Shown: positions 36,596 through 44,688, counted from the stretch's first letter. The stretch is 64,000 nt of DNA from Rhodoferax sp. GW822-FHT02A01 (GCF_038784515.1 NZ_CP152376.1:5022001-5086000), one strand, 5' to 3'. Translations and numbers: made by a program. The notes: generated from the letters alone by a model not told the origin.

Positions 36596-38722
36596 ATGGA
36601 CAAGGTATTGTTTGCCAAAGTTGCAGAGTCTCTGCGGCAGTATCGAAGAGCAGAACTTCTTGATTTCGAAGATGATGTTGGCGAAAAGCCGGTCGATATT
36701 CTTTACGTTGATCCCCTGCCGGATAGCTCAGTACTCAACTCAGTACTATCTGGGAATACGACATTCGTCTTGGGTCGCAAGGGAACTGGCAAGAGCACAT
36801 TGTTTGCAAAAGCTCAAAGCATTTTGCGAGAACGTGACAAGACATTGTCCGTCTACCTAGATGTGAAGACCCTGCATGAAGTAGTTGCGGCTGCGGAGCA
36901 GCCCTCATTCAATTCTTTGGATAAGGGTATAGATCCGGTAATTACTCGAAGCCATCTGCTTCGCAAAGAAGCGCTTGGCCATGTTATTTCAGAACTTCTC
37001 AAGGAAATCGGAGCTGCTTGTGAACGCATGTCAATCGTTCAAAGATGGCTCGGAAAAAGACGAAAGTATGAGGACTTGAAACTTGCACTACAGGCGCTGG
37101 CGGATAGAATCAAAAAAACACCGCTCAAATCAGATGAGCTTCCGATACTTGCCAAGATTGATGGAAATATTAAGCGCAAGGCGGCGAAGGAAAGAGGCAC
37201 TGGCATCAACGATAAAGTTGGGGGAGTAGTCTCAGATACTTCAATAAGTTTCAACGCTGAAGTTGCCTCCACCGCATTCGAAAAAAGCTTGGAAGATCAA
37301 GAACTCTATGAAGAGTATTCCGATGTTGTTTTGAAGTCTTTTCCGTTTTACGAAATTATTCGAGATATTCGCGAATTGCTTGAGGAAGCACAACTTCAAA
37401 GGGTTGTCATATTTTTTGATGACTTTTCTGAATTGAAATTAGTCGATCAGAAACTCTTTGTGGATGTGGTTCTTTCTCCGTTAAACAACGCATCGAACGA
37501 AGCGATAAAACTCAAAGTAGCTGGTTACCCGGGAAGGGTCTACTACGGGCGGATTGATCCCGGAAAAGTTGACACCATTACGTTGGACTTCGTTGATTTA
37601 TATGAAACTACCGAAGTGCAAGAGATGGAGCGTTCGGCAATTGATTACACCCACCGCTTGCTAACTGCTCGCTTCAAGGCATTTGGAGTTGAAGCAAGTG
37701 ACTATTTTGAAGTGGATAGTAATTTTGCTTTTGAACAATATGCGGAGCTGCTATTCCAATGCTCCTTCAATGTTCCTCGAATAGTTGGTCATTTACTACA
37801 CTACTGTTACTTGGACCGCATTTCTAAAGGGCAAAAAATCACCGCGCAATCAATTCGATTGGCATCTCAAAAATATTACGAACAAACAGTTTCTCAATAT
37901 TTTGATCGGATGAATCGATTTGCATTAGAGCCTTTTGAAAACAAGCTAGATCGTGACAATCAGAAAAAGCTTCTCGATTTCCTGATTTCGGAGACCAGGA
38001 GGATACGGCGGGGGATCAACGAAGGGACGATTGGTGGCACGTATTTCTCTTCATTGAGAAATGCACCGACAAGTCACTTCATCGTTGATCCCGAACTAGA
38101 GGGAGCACTAGCGTCCTTGGAGTCGAATTTTCTTCTCTCCCGATACAAGAAAATTAGAGACAAGAATGGGCAGCCAGCGCTCGTCTTCGCACTGTTCTAC
38201 GGTCTCTGTGAATCAGAGCGCGTTACTTGGGGCTATCCTCCAGGGCGAGAGTTTCGCAATTACTTTGTGCAACGGTGCTTTGAATTTACCAGGGCACTGA
38301 CTACGTTCTTGTCGACTCGCCAAACAATTCGATGTTCTCAATGCGGTTCGTCATACGGGCTGGACAAGAAAGAGATGTTCGAAACTTTCAAGTGGTCTTG
38401 TCCAGAATGTCGTGGTTCGGGAACTTGCAAGATCTTCTCATTGGCAGATGATTTCCGCAAAGAGGTCGCAGCCTTAGATACAAAGTTAATGCTTGAACCA
38501 ATAGAACTCCGAATTCTGGAGTGTCTGGAAGATGAGAGTAGGCCGATGCGCGCTGGGGAAATTGCGCCTCTTATCGATGCAACCCATCAACTCGTTGGGA
38601 GGCGCACAAGCAAACTCAACGAACAGGGGTTGGTTGAAAAGAAAAAGGACGTCACTGGACATTCAATTAGTACTATGACTGAAAGAGCTAGGGCCACATA
38701 TTTTCCCGACGCAGTCTCTTAA
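36596..38722 (+). CDS. Large P-loop ATPase with zinc ribbon and winged helix (candidate defence gene)
   Basis: 708 residues. Walker A LGRKGTGKSTLF (about 59-70) and Walker B VVIFFDDFSEL (about 270-280) give a AAA/STAND-like ATPase; the helical part after it (400-560) is large. A zinc ribbon follows, CSQC at 580-583 and CPEC at 602-605. A winged helix (about 630-700, MRAGEIAPLIDATHQLVGRR) ends the protein. The gene is visibly more AT-rich than every neighbour and stands alone, pointing to horizontal transfer. Family is uncertain: it resembles Sll1717-type or ORC/Cdc6-like ATPases. A role in phage defence is only an inference from architecture and location. Confidence 0.75.
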   Translation: MDKVLFAKVAESLRQYRRAELLDFEDDVGEKPVDILYVDPLPDSSVLNSVLSGNTTFVLGRKGTGKSTLFAKAQSILRERDKTLSVYLDVKTLHEVVAAAEQPSFNSLDKGIDPVITRSHLLRKEALGHVISELLKEIGAACERMSIVQRWLGKRRKYEDLKLALQALADRIKKTPLKSDELPILAKIDGNIKRKAAKERGTGINDKVGGVVSDTSISFNAEVASTAFEKSLEDQELYEEYSDVVLKSFPFYEIIRDIRELLEEAQLQRVVIFFDDFSELKLVDQKLFVDVVLSPLNNASNEAIKLKVAGYPGRVYYGRIDPGKVDTITLDFVDLYETTEVQEMERSAIDYTHRLLTARFKAFGVEASDYFEVDSNFAFEQYAELLFQCSFNVPRIVGHLLHYCYLDRISKGQKITAQSIRLASQKYYEQTVSQYFDRMNRFALEPFENKLDRDNQKKLLDFLISETRRIRRGINEGTIGGTYFSSLRNAPTSHFIVDPELEGALASLESNFLLSRYKKIRDKNGQPALVFALFYGLCESERVTWGYPPGREFRNYFVQRCFEFTRALTTFLSTRQTIRCSQCGSSYGLDKKEMFETFKWSCPECRGSGTCKIFSLADDFRKEVAALDTKLMLEPIELRILECLEDESRPMRAGEIAPLIDATHQLVGRRTSKLNEQGLVEKKKDVTGHSISTMTERARATYFPDAVS

Positions 38723-38728
38723 CAGTCC

Positions 38729-39298
38729 GTGGCACAACCACAAGAAAATTGGATGTCACTTGCCCCCCACCCCATCCTCCACTTTTGGTTCGAAGAGCTA
38801 ACCCCCAAGCAGCAATTCACCAAAGACGCCGCGCTGGACGAAACCATCCGCACCCGCTTCGGCGCCACGCTGGAGTCCGCTGCGCGGTGTGAGCTGTTTG
38901 GCTGGCGGGCCACGCCCGAGGGGCGGCTGGCGGAGATCATTGTGTTGGACCAGTTCTCGCGCAATGTGTACCGCGACACACCGCGTGCCTTTGCGCAGGA
39001 CGCGCTGGCGCTGGTGCTGGCGCAAGAGTTGGTGGCCAGTGGGCAGGACCGCAGCCTGCCAGAAGCGCAGCGCGTGTTTGCCTACATGCCCTACATGCAC
39101 AGCGAGTCCGCGCTGGTGCATGCGCAAGCCGTCGCGCTGTTTTCGCAGCCGGGCATGGAAGACAACCTGCGCTTCGAGCTGCTGCACAAGTCCATCATCG
39201 AGCGCTTTGGCCGCTACCCGCACCGCAACGCCATTCTGGGGCGCAGCTCCAGCCCCGAGGAGCTGGAGTTTCTGAGCGGGCCGGGGTCTTCGTTCTAG
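38729..39298 (+). CDS. DUF924 family protein
   Basis: 189 residues, all-helical. HPILHFWFEELTPKQQFTKD opens it, IIVLDQFSRNVYRDTPRAFA is the family core, and FAYMPYMHSESALVHAQAV and FGRYPHRNAILGRSS follow. The function of DUF924 is unknown. GTG at 38729 or ATG at 38753 could start it; both are close to the ATPase stop. The 3' end from 39042 on is repeated at 39984-40282, and its last 42 bp again at 40744-40785, each time after a toxin-antitoxin module. GC content is that of the host. Confidence 0.88.
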   Translation: MAQPQENWMSLAPHPILHFWFEELTPKQQFTKDAALDETIRTRFGATLESAARCELFGWRATPEGRLAEIIVLDQFSRNVYRDTPRAFAQDALALVLAQELVASGQDRSLPEAQRVFAYMPYMHSESALVHAQAVALFSQPGMEDNLRFELLHKSIIERFGRYPHRNAILGRSSSPEELEFLSGPGSSF

Positions 39299-39340
39299 GT
39301 TTCCGCCTGAGGTGGGCTCCGTTAAACTCCGGCCCATGCG
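39042..39340 (+). repeat. Direct repeat copy A (DUF924 3' end plus promoter)
   Basis: Covers the last 257 bp of the DUF924 gene, its spacer, the promoter and the first codons of the first MNT gene. It aligns without gaps to 39984-40282 (offset 942 bp), with about 20 mismatches counted by eye. Confidence 0.9.
39323..39328 (+). promoter_or_regulatory. -10 element of the first MNT/HEPN module
   Basis: TAAACT ends 7 nt before the MNT ATG, inside a block CTCCGTTAAACTCCGGCCC that recurs exactly before the second MNT gene. No ribosome site is present, so the transcript is probably leaderless. Confidence 0.55.
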
Positions 39341-39626
39341 CCCTTCCCTAGCTCTCACCCAACACCGTGATGCAATTTGCCTTGCAGCGGCACGCTATCG
39401 CGTGGCAAATCCTCGGGTGTTTGGCTCTGCCATGCGTGGCGATGATCATGAAGGCAGTGATCTGGATTTGCTGGTTGACCCGCTGCCCGGCACCACACTG
39501 CTGGATTTGGGCGGCTTGCAAGACGAACTGCAAGAGTTGTTGGGGGTGTCTGTCGACGTGCTCACGCTCAAAGACCTCCCGGTCAGATTCCGCGACGTCG
39601 TCTTTCAAGAAGCCAAGCCCATATGA
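39336..39626 (+). CDS. MntA-type nucleotidyltransferase antitoxin
   Basis: 96 residues of the minimal nucleotidyltransferase family. VFGSAMRGDDHEGSDLDLLV has the G-S-x10-D-x-D catalytic signature that binds metal and ATP. In studied MntA-HepT pairs the enzyme AMPylates the HEPN toxin and so blocks it. Start MRPSLALTQHRDAI at 39336; an upstream in-frame ATG lies in the promoter. Its stop overlaps the start of the HEPN gene as ATGA, the usual tight coupling of these pairs. Confidence 0.9.
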   Translation: MRPSLALTQHRDAICLAAARYRVANPRVFGSAMRGDDHEGSDLDLLVDPLPGTTLLDLGGLQDELQELLGVSVDVLTLKDLPVRFRDVVFQEAKPI

Positions 39627-39970
39627 CTGTGAGCAGGTTGGCGGACTATCTGGATCACATGCGCCAGGCCATCGCAGATGCGCAGTCTTTCACCGAAGGC
39701 ATGGTTCTAGTGGATTTCCTGGAAGACAAGCGTACCCAGCAAGCCGTGGTCATGAGTCTCATTGTTCTTGGAGAGGCTGCAACCAAGATCATGGATCAGC
39801 ACCCAGCTTTTGCCGAGCAGCACAAGCACATTCCTTGGCGCAGCATGCGGGGCATGCGCAACCGCATTGCCCATGGCTACTTCGAAATCAACCTTGAGGT
39901 GGTTTGGGATACGGTTCAATCGGCGTTGCCTGCTTTGAAAAGTCAGCTGGAGGCGTTGCCATCGCTTTGA
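39623..39970 (+). CDS. HepT-type HEPN toxin
   Basis: 115 residues, helical, HEPN fold. MRNRIAHGY contains the R-x4-H-x-Y motif of HepT RNases: the Arg and His form the active site and the Tyr is the residue AMPylated by MntA in the described system. The N-terminal half (RQAIADAQSFTEGM, QAVVMSLIVLGEAATKI) matches the family. It overlaps its antitoxin gene by 4 bp and is followed 13 bp later by a repeated DUF924 3' end. Both members look intact, so the module is probably active. Confidence 0.9.
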   Translation: MTVSRLADYLDHMRQAIADAQSFTEGMVLVDFLEDKRTQQAVVMSLIVLGEAATKIMDQHPAFAEQHKHIPWRSMRGMRNRIAHGYFEINLEVVWDTVQSALPALKSQLEALPSL

Positions 39971-39983
39971 TGGCCAAGCTTCC

Positions 39984-40240
39984 GGCAGGGCCGCAGCTTG
40001 CCCCTGGCGCAGCGCGTGTTTGCCTACATGCCCTACATGCACAGCGAGTCCGCGCTTGTGCATGCAGAGGCCGTTGCGTTGTTTTCGCAGCCGGGCATGG
40101 AAGACAACCTGCGCTTTGAGCTGCTGCACAAGTCCATCATCGAGCGCTTTGGCCGCTACCCGCACCGCAACGCCATTCTGGGGCGCAGCTCCGGCCCCGA
40201 GGAGCTGGAGTTTCTGAGCGGGCCGGGGTCTTCGTTCTAG
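39984..40240 (+). pseudogene. DUF924 3'-terminal fragment (repeat copy B)
   Basis: An 80-odd codon piece with the same reading frame as the end of the DUF924 gene, from QRVFAYMPYMHSESALVHAE to the final LSGPGSSF. It lacks the first 100 or so codons. Differences from copy A are mostly silent (five of eight within the aligned core) and none breaks the frame, which suggests the piece diverged in a working gene before it came here. Confidence 0.88.
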
Positions 40241-40264
40241 GTTTCTGTCTGGGGCATGCTCCGT

Positions 40265-40270
40265 TAAACT
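40265..40270 (+). promoter_or_regulatory. -10 element of the second MNT/HEPN module
   Basis: TAAACT ends 7 nt before the second MNT ATG, in the same context as the first module. Confidence 0.55.
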
Positions 40271-40277
40271 CCGGCCC

Positions 40278-40586
40278 ATGCACCCCACCATCGCCCAACA
40301 CCGCTCCGGTATTTCCGCCATCTGTCAGCGCTACGGTATCCAGCGCCTGGAGGTGTTTGGCTCGGCTGCTCGGGCAGATGACTTTGACCCTGCAACCAGT
40401 GATGCTGACTTTCTGGTGGTTTTTGCACCGGATGCGCAACCTGGGCTTGAGTCCATTTACGGTGCCAAAGCCGACCTGGAAGCCCTGCTGGGCCGTGGCG
40501 TTGACTTGGTCGAACCGGATTGCGTACGAAACCCCTACGTACTGGCTGGTATCAATAGCAGCCGCGAAGCGATCTATGCAGCGTGA
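40278..40586 (+). CDS. Second MNT-family nucleotidyltransferase
   Basis: 102 residues. VFGSAARADDFDPATSDADF carries the G-S-x11-D-x-D catalytic signature. It is only distantly related to the first MNT protein, apart from the start (M-x-P and QHR), so it is not a recent duplicate. The toxin gene that should follow is a relic. An intact antitoxin without toxin may be neutral, or may act on other HEPN proteins; nothing in the sequence decides this. Confidence 0.88.
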   Translation: MHPTIAQHRSGISAICQRYGIQRLEVFGSAARADDFDPATSDADFLVVFAPDAQPGLESIYGAKADLEALLGRGVDLVEPDCVRNPYVLAGINSSREAIYAA

Positions 40587-40601
40587 CCCGCGCGCATTCC
40601 A

Positions 40602-40745
40602 GACCTGCCCCAAATCGTGGCGTTTCGCAATCAGCTGATACATGGCTATGCCACGGTAAACGTAAGTACCGTGTAGAACATAGCCCGCAATGCACTGCCT
40701 TCACTGCTTGAAGCGGTCCAGTCGTTGCTGGACGAGCTCGCGTAG
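40602..40745 (+). pseudogene. HepT-like HEPN toxin remnant
   Basis: About 47 codons that match the C-terminal part of HepT, with FRNQLIHGY (R-x4-H-x-Y) and LPSLLEAVQSLL. The N-terminal 65-70 codons are missing. The frame is not that of the GTG overlapping the MNT stop, and a TAG at 40674 stands where family members have Trp (TGG). So it has at least three lesions: deletion, frame loss and nonsense. It ends one base into the 42-bp repeat copy C. Confidence 0.82.
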
Positions 40746-40785
40746 GAGCTGGAGTTTCTGAGCGGGCCGGGGTCTTCGTTCTAGG
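40744..40785 (+). repeat. Direct repeat copy C (exact 42 bp)
   Basis: Identical over 42 bp to 39258-39299 and to the matching part of copy B. It encodes ELEFLSGPGSSF and stop. It directly follows the HEPN remnant and its stop overlaps that of the convergent aldehyde dehydrogenase gene in CTAG. Confidence 0.93.
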
Positions 40786-42196
40786 CGATCACCGACTTAG
40801 GTTCCAGGTAAGCCTCCAGGCCGAACGCTCCGAACTCGCGCCCAATACCCGACTGTTTGAACCCGCCGAACGGTGCCAATGGCTCGTGGTGCAGCCCGTT
40901 GATCAGGACGCGGCCTGCGCGCAGTTGTGCGCCCACCGCACGGGCATGTTCGTCGCTGCCCGATAGGACGATGGCCTGAAGGCCGTAGTCGGTGTCGTTG
41001 GCGATGGCGATGGCGTCTTCCTCGTTACGGTAGGTAATGATGCAAAGCACCGGCCCGAAGATTTCTTCGCGTGCGATGCGCATGTCGTTGCGCACGTGGG
41101 CAAATAGCGTGGGGCGCACGTAAAAGCCTGCGTGGATGCCGGCAGGCAGGCCTTCGCCGCCGGTGATCAGCTGAGCACCTTCGGCAACTCCGACCCGGAT
41201 GTAGCTTTGCACCCGCTCCCACTGTTTGCGGCTGACCATGGGGCCAATCTGGGTCTGGGGATCTTTGGGTTCGCCCACTTGGGTGCGCTCCACCGCCGCA
41301 CGGGCGAGTGCGATGGCTTCATCCAGCCGATGCTCCGGCACCAGAATGCGCGTGCCGGCAATGCAGGCCTGCCCGCTGTTCTGGAAGCCTGCGGTGACGG
41401 CCAGCGGCAAGGCGGTGGCAAAGTCGGCATCGTCCAGGATCACGGTGGGTGACTTGCCACCCAGCTCCAGCGTGACGCGCTTGAGCGTATCGGCCCCGGC
41501 GCGCTGGATGGTTTTGCCCACGGCCGTGCTCCCGGTGAAAGAGATTTTGGCGATGTCGGGGTGGCGGCTGAGTTCAGCGCCGACCACGTCGCCCCGGCCA
41601 TTGACGATGTTGAACAACCCTGGTGGCAGGCCGGCGCTGTGCAAGGCTTCGGTCACGACCTGCGTCTGGATGGCGCTCATCTCGCTGGGCTTGATGACCA
41701 CGGTGCAACCGGCGGCAAGTGCCGTGGCCAGTTTGTTGCAGATGAAGCCCGCATTGGAGTTCCAGGGAGTGATGAGGCCCGCTACGCCCACGGGCTCCAT
41801 CACCACTTGGGCGCTGCCGATTTGGCGGGTCAATGAATAGTCCTGCAGCGTCTGCGCCGCCAGCAGGAAGGACTTGGCGGCATAGGCGCCCACCCAGGCA
41901 GCGCGGGATACGGGGCCGCCGTATTCCTCCGTGGTGGCCGCGTTGATGTCGTCTGCGCGGGCCAGCACCGCGTCGTGCAGGCGATGGAGCAGCGCAATGC
42001 GCTCGGCCTTGCTGGTGCGTGCGTAGGCCGGCCAGGCCTGCTTGGCCGCGGCAATGGCACGCAGCGTGTCTTCGCGGTCGCCCAGGCGGACATGGCCGAT
42101 GACAGCTTCGGTTGCGGGGTTGATGAGTTCCGCCGTTTCGTGCCCGTGCGGGGTCACGAAAGCGCCGTTGATGTAAATGATGTCGATGTTTCGCAT
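40781..42196 (-). CDS. NAD(P)-dependent aldehyde dehydrogenase
   Basis: 471 residues of the ALDH superfamily. LELGGKSPTVILDDA has the catalytic Glu and QNSGQACIAGTRILV the nucleophile Cys; FTGSTAVGKTIQ is the cofactor loop and EEIFGPVL the oligomer motif. Start MRNIDIIYINGAFV at 42196; the frame is open 30 codons more without a better start. It is divergent from a LysR regulator. The substrate is not clear; it resembles the group of broad aldehyde dehydrogenases that act on aromatic or aliphatic aldehydes. Confidence 0.93.
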   Translation of the reverse strand: MRNIDIIYINGAFVTPHGHETAELINPATEAVIGHVRLGDREDTLRAIAAAKQAWPAYARTSKAERIALLHRLHDAVLARADDINAATTEEYGGPVSRAAWVGAYAAKSFLLAAQTLQDYSLTRQIGSAQVVMEPVGVAGLITPWNSNAGFICNKLATALAAGCTVVIKPSEMSAIQTQVVTEALHSAGLPPGLFNIVNGRGDVVGAELSRHPDIAKISFTGSTAVGKTIQRAGADTLKRVTLELGGKSPTVILDDADFATALPLAVTAGFQNSGQACIAGTRILVPEHRLDEAIALARAAVERTQVGEPKDPQTQIGPMVSRKQWERVQSYIRVGVAEGAQLITGGEGLPAGIHAGFYVRPTLFAHVRNDMRIAREEIFGPVLCIITYRNEEDAIAIANDTDYGLQAIVLSGSDEHARAVGAQLRAGRVLINGLHHEPLAPFGGFKQSGIGREFGAFGLEAYLEPKSVIA

Positions 42197-42316
42197 GATG
42201 GGTGTCCTGTGGGTTGTTGGGTAAAAACAAGCTGGTTTGGAATGTAGGACGCGACCATTGACTTGAGAAGTAGGCAAAATCATCATGATTCATCGCATAT
42301 TTCAGGACAATCGAAC

Positions 42317-43231
42317 ATGAACAGCAGCGGACTTGTGGAACTGGAGGCGGTGCTGGCGGTGGCCAGACACGGCGGCTTCAGGGCGGCAGCAGCCACCATG
42401 GGCATGTCGCGCTCCGCCTTGAGCGCAACGGTGGCCGGGCTGGAGGCCAGGCTGGGCGTGCGGCTGTTCAACCGCACCACACGCAGCGTGTCTGTCACCG
42501 AGGCGGGCGAGCAGTTCATCGCACGCATTGCGCCCGCTGTGGCTGACATAGGTGCTGCGATGGAGGCCGTCAACGCGCAGCGGGACACGCCCAGCGGAAA
42601 CCTGCGAATCAACACGTCTGTGGGTGCCGCTCAATTGATTTTTGGGCCCATCGTTCTGAAGTACTTGCAGCGCTATCCGGACGTGAAGGTCGACATCGTG
42701 ACGGAGCGACGGCTGGTGGACATCGTGGCCGAAGGATTTGACACTGGCATTCGCCTGGCCGAGATGGTGCCGCGTGACATGGTGGCCGTGCCCTTTGGCG
42801 GCGAGCAGCGGATGGTGGTGGTTGCCGCGCCGGAGTATCTGAAATCCAACCCCGCGCCCCAGGTGCCTGGCGATTTGATGGCACACCGCTGCGTGCGCTG
42901 GCGTTTTTCCAGCGGCAACATCTACCGATGGGAATTCGCGCGCCACGGCGAGACCTTGACGCTGGACCCGCCGGGCCCCATCACCCTGGACGAGCCCTTG
43001 CTGATGCTGGAGGCCGCGCGCGCAGGCGTGGGGATTGCCTACATGGGCATGTTCCATGTGGCCGACGATCTGGCCAGCGGTCGTCTGGTTGCGCTTCTGG
43101 ATGAGTGGACGCCGAGTTACCCCGGCATTTGCCTCTATTACCCCAGCAGGCGGCAAATGCCAGCGGCGCTGCGCGCGTTTGTTGACCTGATCCATGAGGC
43201 AGCACCTCAGCGCCAACACCCCGGCTTGTAA
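42317..43231 (+). CDS. LysR-family transcriptional regulator
   Basis: 304 residues: N-terminal winged HTH ([20 protein letters not shown], then [20 protein letters not shown]) and a periplasmic-binding-like effector domain from about residue 90. Start [12 protein letters not shown] at 42317. It is divergent from the aldehyde dehydrogenase gene with 120 bp between, which include AT-rich dyad-like sequence CATCATGATTCATC; control of that gene is a fair inference. Confidence 0.93.
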   Translation: MNSSGLVELEAVLAVARHGGFRAAAATMGMSRSALSATVAGLEARLGVRLFNRTTRSVSVTEAGEQFIARIAPAVADIGAAMEAVNAQRDTPSGNLRINTSVGAAQLIFGPIVLKYLQRYPDVKVDIVTERRLVDIVAEGFDTGIRLAEMVPRDMVAVPFGGEQRMVVVAAPEYLKSNPAPQVPGDLMAHRCVRWRFSSGNIYRWEFARHGETLTLDPPGPITLDEPLLMLEAARAGVGIAYMGMFHVADDLASGRLVALLDEWTPSYPGICLYYPSRRQMPAALRAFVDLIHEAAPQRQHPGL

Positions 43232-43267
43232 AATTGGAGCCTTCGCCAGCCGACATACAAGAACCAT

Positions 43268-43909
43268 ATGCCCCACTCCCCTACCAAACCTTTCGTGATC
43301 GGCGTCGCCGGGGGCAGCGGCAGCGGCAAATCGACGGTCACGCGCGAGGTGCTGGCTTCCATCGGGTCAGAGATGGCAGCGGTGGTGATGCAGGACGACT
43401 ACTACCTCGACCAGACCCACATGACGCCGGAAGTCCGGCGCAAGACCAATTACGACCACCCGGACGCCTTCGACTGGCCGCTGATGATGCAGCAGGTGCA
43501 GGCGCTGCGTCGCGGCGAAGCGATTGAAATGCCGGAGTACGACTTCTCGCTGCACAACCGTTCGGTCAAGACGATTACAGTCAAGCCCGCTCCCGTGATC
43601 GTGATCGAAGGCCTGTTTGCGCTGTTCAATGCCGATCTGCGCAAAATGATGTCGCTCAAGATTTTTGTGGACACCGCTGCCGACGTGCGCTTCATCCGCC
43701 GCCTGCAACGTGACATTGCCGAGCGCGGCCGCAGCACCGAGGACGTAATCACGCAGTACCTGGAAACCGTGCGCCCCATGCACAAGCAGTTCATAGAGCC
43801 CACCAAGCGCCACGCCGATGTGATCCTGCCGCACGGCGCCAACGGGCCTGCGGTGGACATCATCACCACCAAGGTGGTGTCGCTGATTCGCGATCTGGAC
43901 CGCGGCTGA
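43268..43909 (+). CDS. udk: Uridine kinase
   Basis: Phosphorylates uridine and cytidine in pyrimidine salvage; 213 residues. Walker A GVAGGSGSGKSTVTREV, then DDYYLDQ, TNYDHPDAFDW and VIVIEGLFALFN, in the order of bacterial uridine kinases; RRLQRDIAERGRS is the lid. A TGTAAAAT hexamer region at about 43226 may be its -10. It stands alone between the LysR gene and a convergent J-like gene. Confidence 0.95.
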   Translation: MPHSPTKPFVIGVAGGSGSGKSTVTREVLASIGSEMAAVVMQDDYYLDQTHMTPEVRRKTNYDHPDAFDWPLMMQQVQALRRGEAIEMPEYDFSLHNRSVKTITVKPAPVIVIEGLFALFNADLRKMMSLKIFVDTAADVRFIRRLQRDIAERGRSTEDVITQYLETVRPMHKQFIEPTKRHADVILPHGANGPAVDIITTKVVSLIRDLDRG

Positions 43910-43929
43910 TCACGCGCCTGCGGACGAGA

Positions 43930-44640
43930 TCAGCAGTTGGGTCTTCCCGTATTGATGATGCACAGGTTTCTGATCGCCCGTTGATCTGCAGCGGCACGTT
44001 GGGCTGCAGCGTTGGCGGCTTGCTGCCTTTCATTTGCAGCAGCGGCCTTATCCTGCCTATCGCGCGAATCCCTGACATATTGCTGCGCGGCCTCCACTAT
44101 CTGAGCCCTCTGGGCGACCTGGGAACTCTCGGTCCGCAGCTGCTGTTCGTTTCTGGCAGCCAGCGCGTTGGCGGCATCTCTCTTGGCCTGTGCATCGGCG
44201 GCGTCGCGTTCGGCCTTGGCTGCCTTCTCAGCCTCTTCCTTCTTCAGGGCAAGTTCCTGCGCTTCTTTTGCTTCCCTGGTCTTGCGCGCTTCCTCGTGTT
44301 GATGGGACACGAATCCCCAGGTCATGAGGATGGCAATACACATCAGCACCATGAACTTGAGAAGAAAGTTGGAACCCGTTGAAGCTGCCGTTGCGGGCTC
44401 TACAACGCGAATGACTTTGGGAGAGACATAGCCCGTTATTTTTCTGTCGTGTGCCTGTCGGGAGTCGGGATCTGACAACACCTTGTAGGCATCCTTGACT
44501 TCGTCAAGGCGGGCAAACAAGGAGGGGTCGGCGGCCAGTTTTTCCTTGCTGAAATAGCCCAAAGCTTTTTGATAGGCCTCTTGGATATCTTCGAGGCGGG
44601 CGTTGCCCGGCACACCCAGTGTCACATACGCTGATTTCAT
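43930..44640 (-). CDS. Membrane-anchored J-domain-like protein with coiled coil
   Basis: 236 residues. The first 70 resemble a J domain (YVTLGVPGNARLEDIQEAYQ and LDEVKDAYKVLSDPDSRQAH), but the HPD tripeptide needed to stimulate DnaK is absent. A single helix follows (FLLKFMVLMCIAILMTWGFV), then a long Ala/Glu/Lys-rich coiled coil (about 115-220). The end RNLCIINTGRPNC has two Cys. The lack of HPD suggests a scaffold rather than a chaperone partner. Function unknown. Confidence 0.72.
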   Translation of the reverse strand: MKSAYVTLGVPGNARLEDIQEAYQKALGYFSKEKLAADPSLFARLDEVKDAYKVLSDPDSRQAHDRKITGYVSPKVIRVVEPATAASTGSNFLLKFMVLMCIAILMTWGFVSHQHEEARKTREAKEAQELALKKEEAEKAAKAERDAADAQAKRDAANALAARNEQQLRTESSQVAQRAQIVEAAQQYVRDSRDRQDKAAAANERQQAANAAAQRAAADQRAIRNLCIINTGRPNC

Positions 44641-44688
44641 TGGCGATCACTTCCCTGATTTATTTTTTTCCAACGCACTGGCACATTG

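Larger units (their letters stand above)
39984..40282 (+). repeat. Direct repeat copy B
   Basis: Second copy of the 299-bp unit (39042-39340), shifted by 942 bp. It ends inside the first codons of the second MNT gene, whose promoter is identical to the first over CTCCGTTAAACTCCGGCCCATGC (stated in two parts: promoter and start). Confidence 0.9.

Noticed and set aside
39707..40321. Long minus-strand frame across the HEPN gene and the DUF924 fragment
   Set aside because: It is antisense to the repeat and toxin genes; a similar frame appears opposite copy A because the sequences repeat. No protein family or ribosome site supports it.
39336..40586. The two MNT genes as a recent tandem duplication
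   Set aside because: Their promoters and first codons agree, but the proteins differ over most of their length. Only the flanking DUF924 ends are near-identical.
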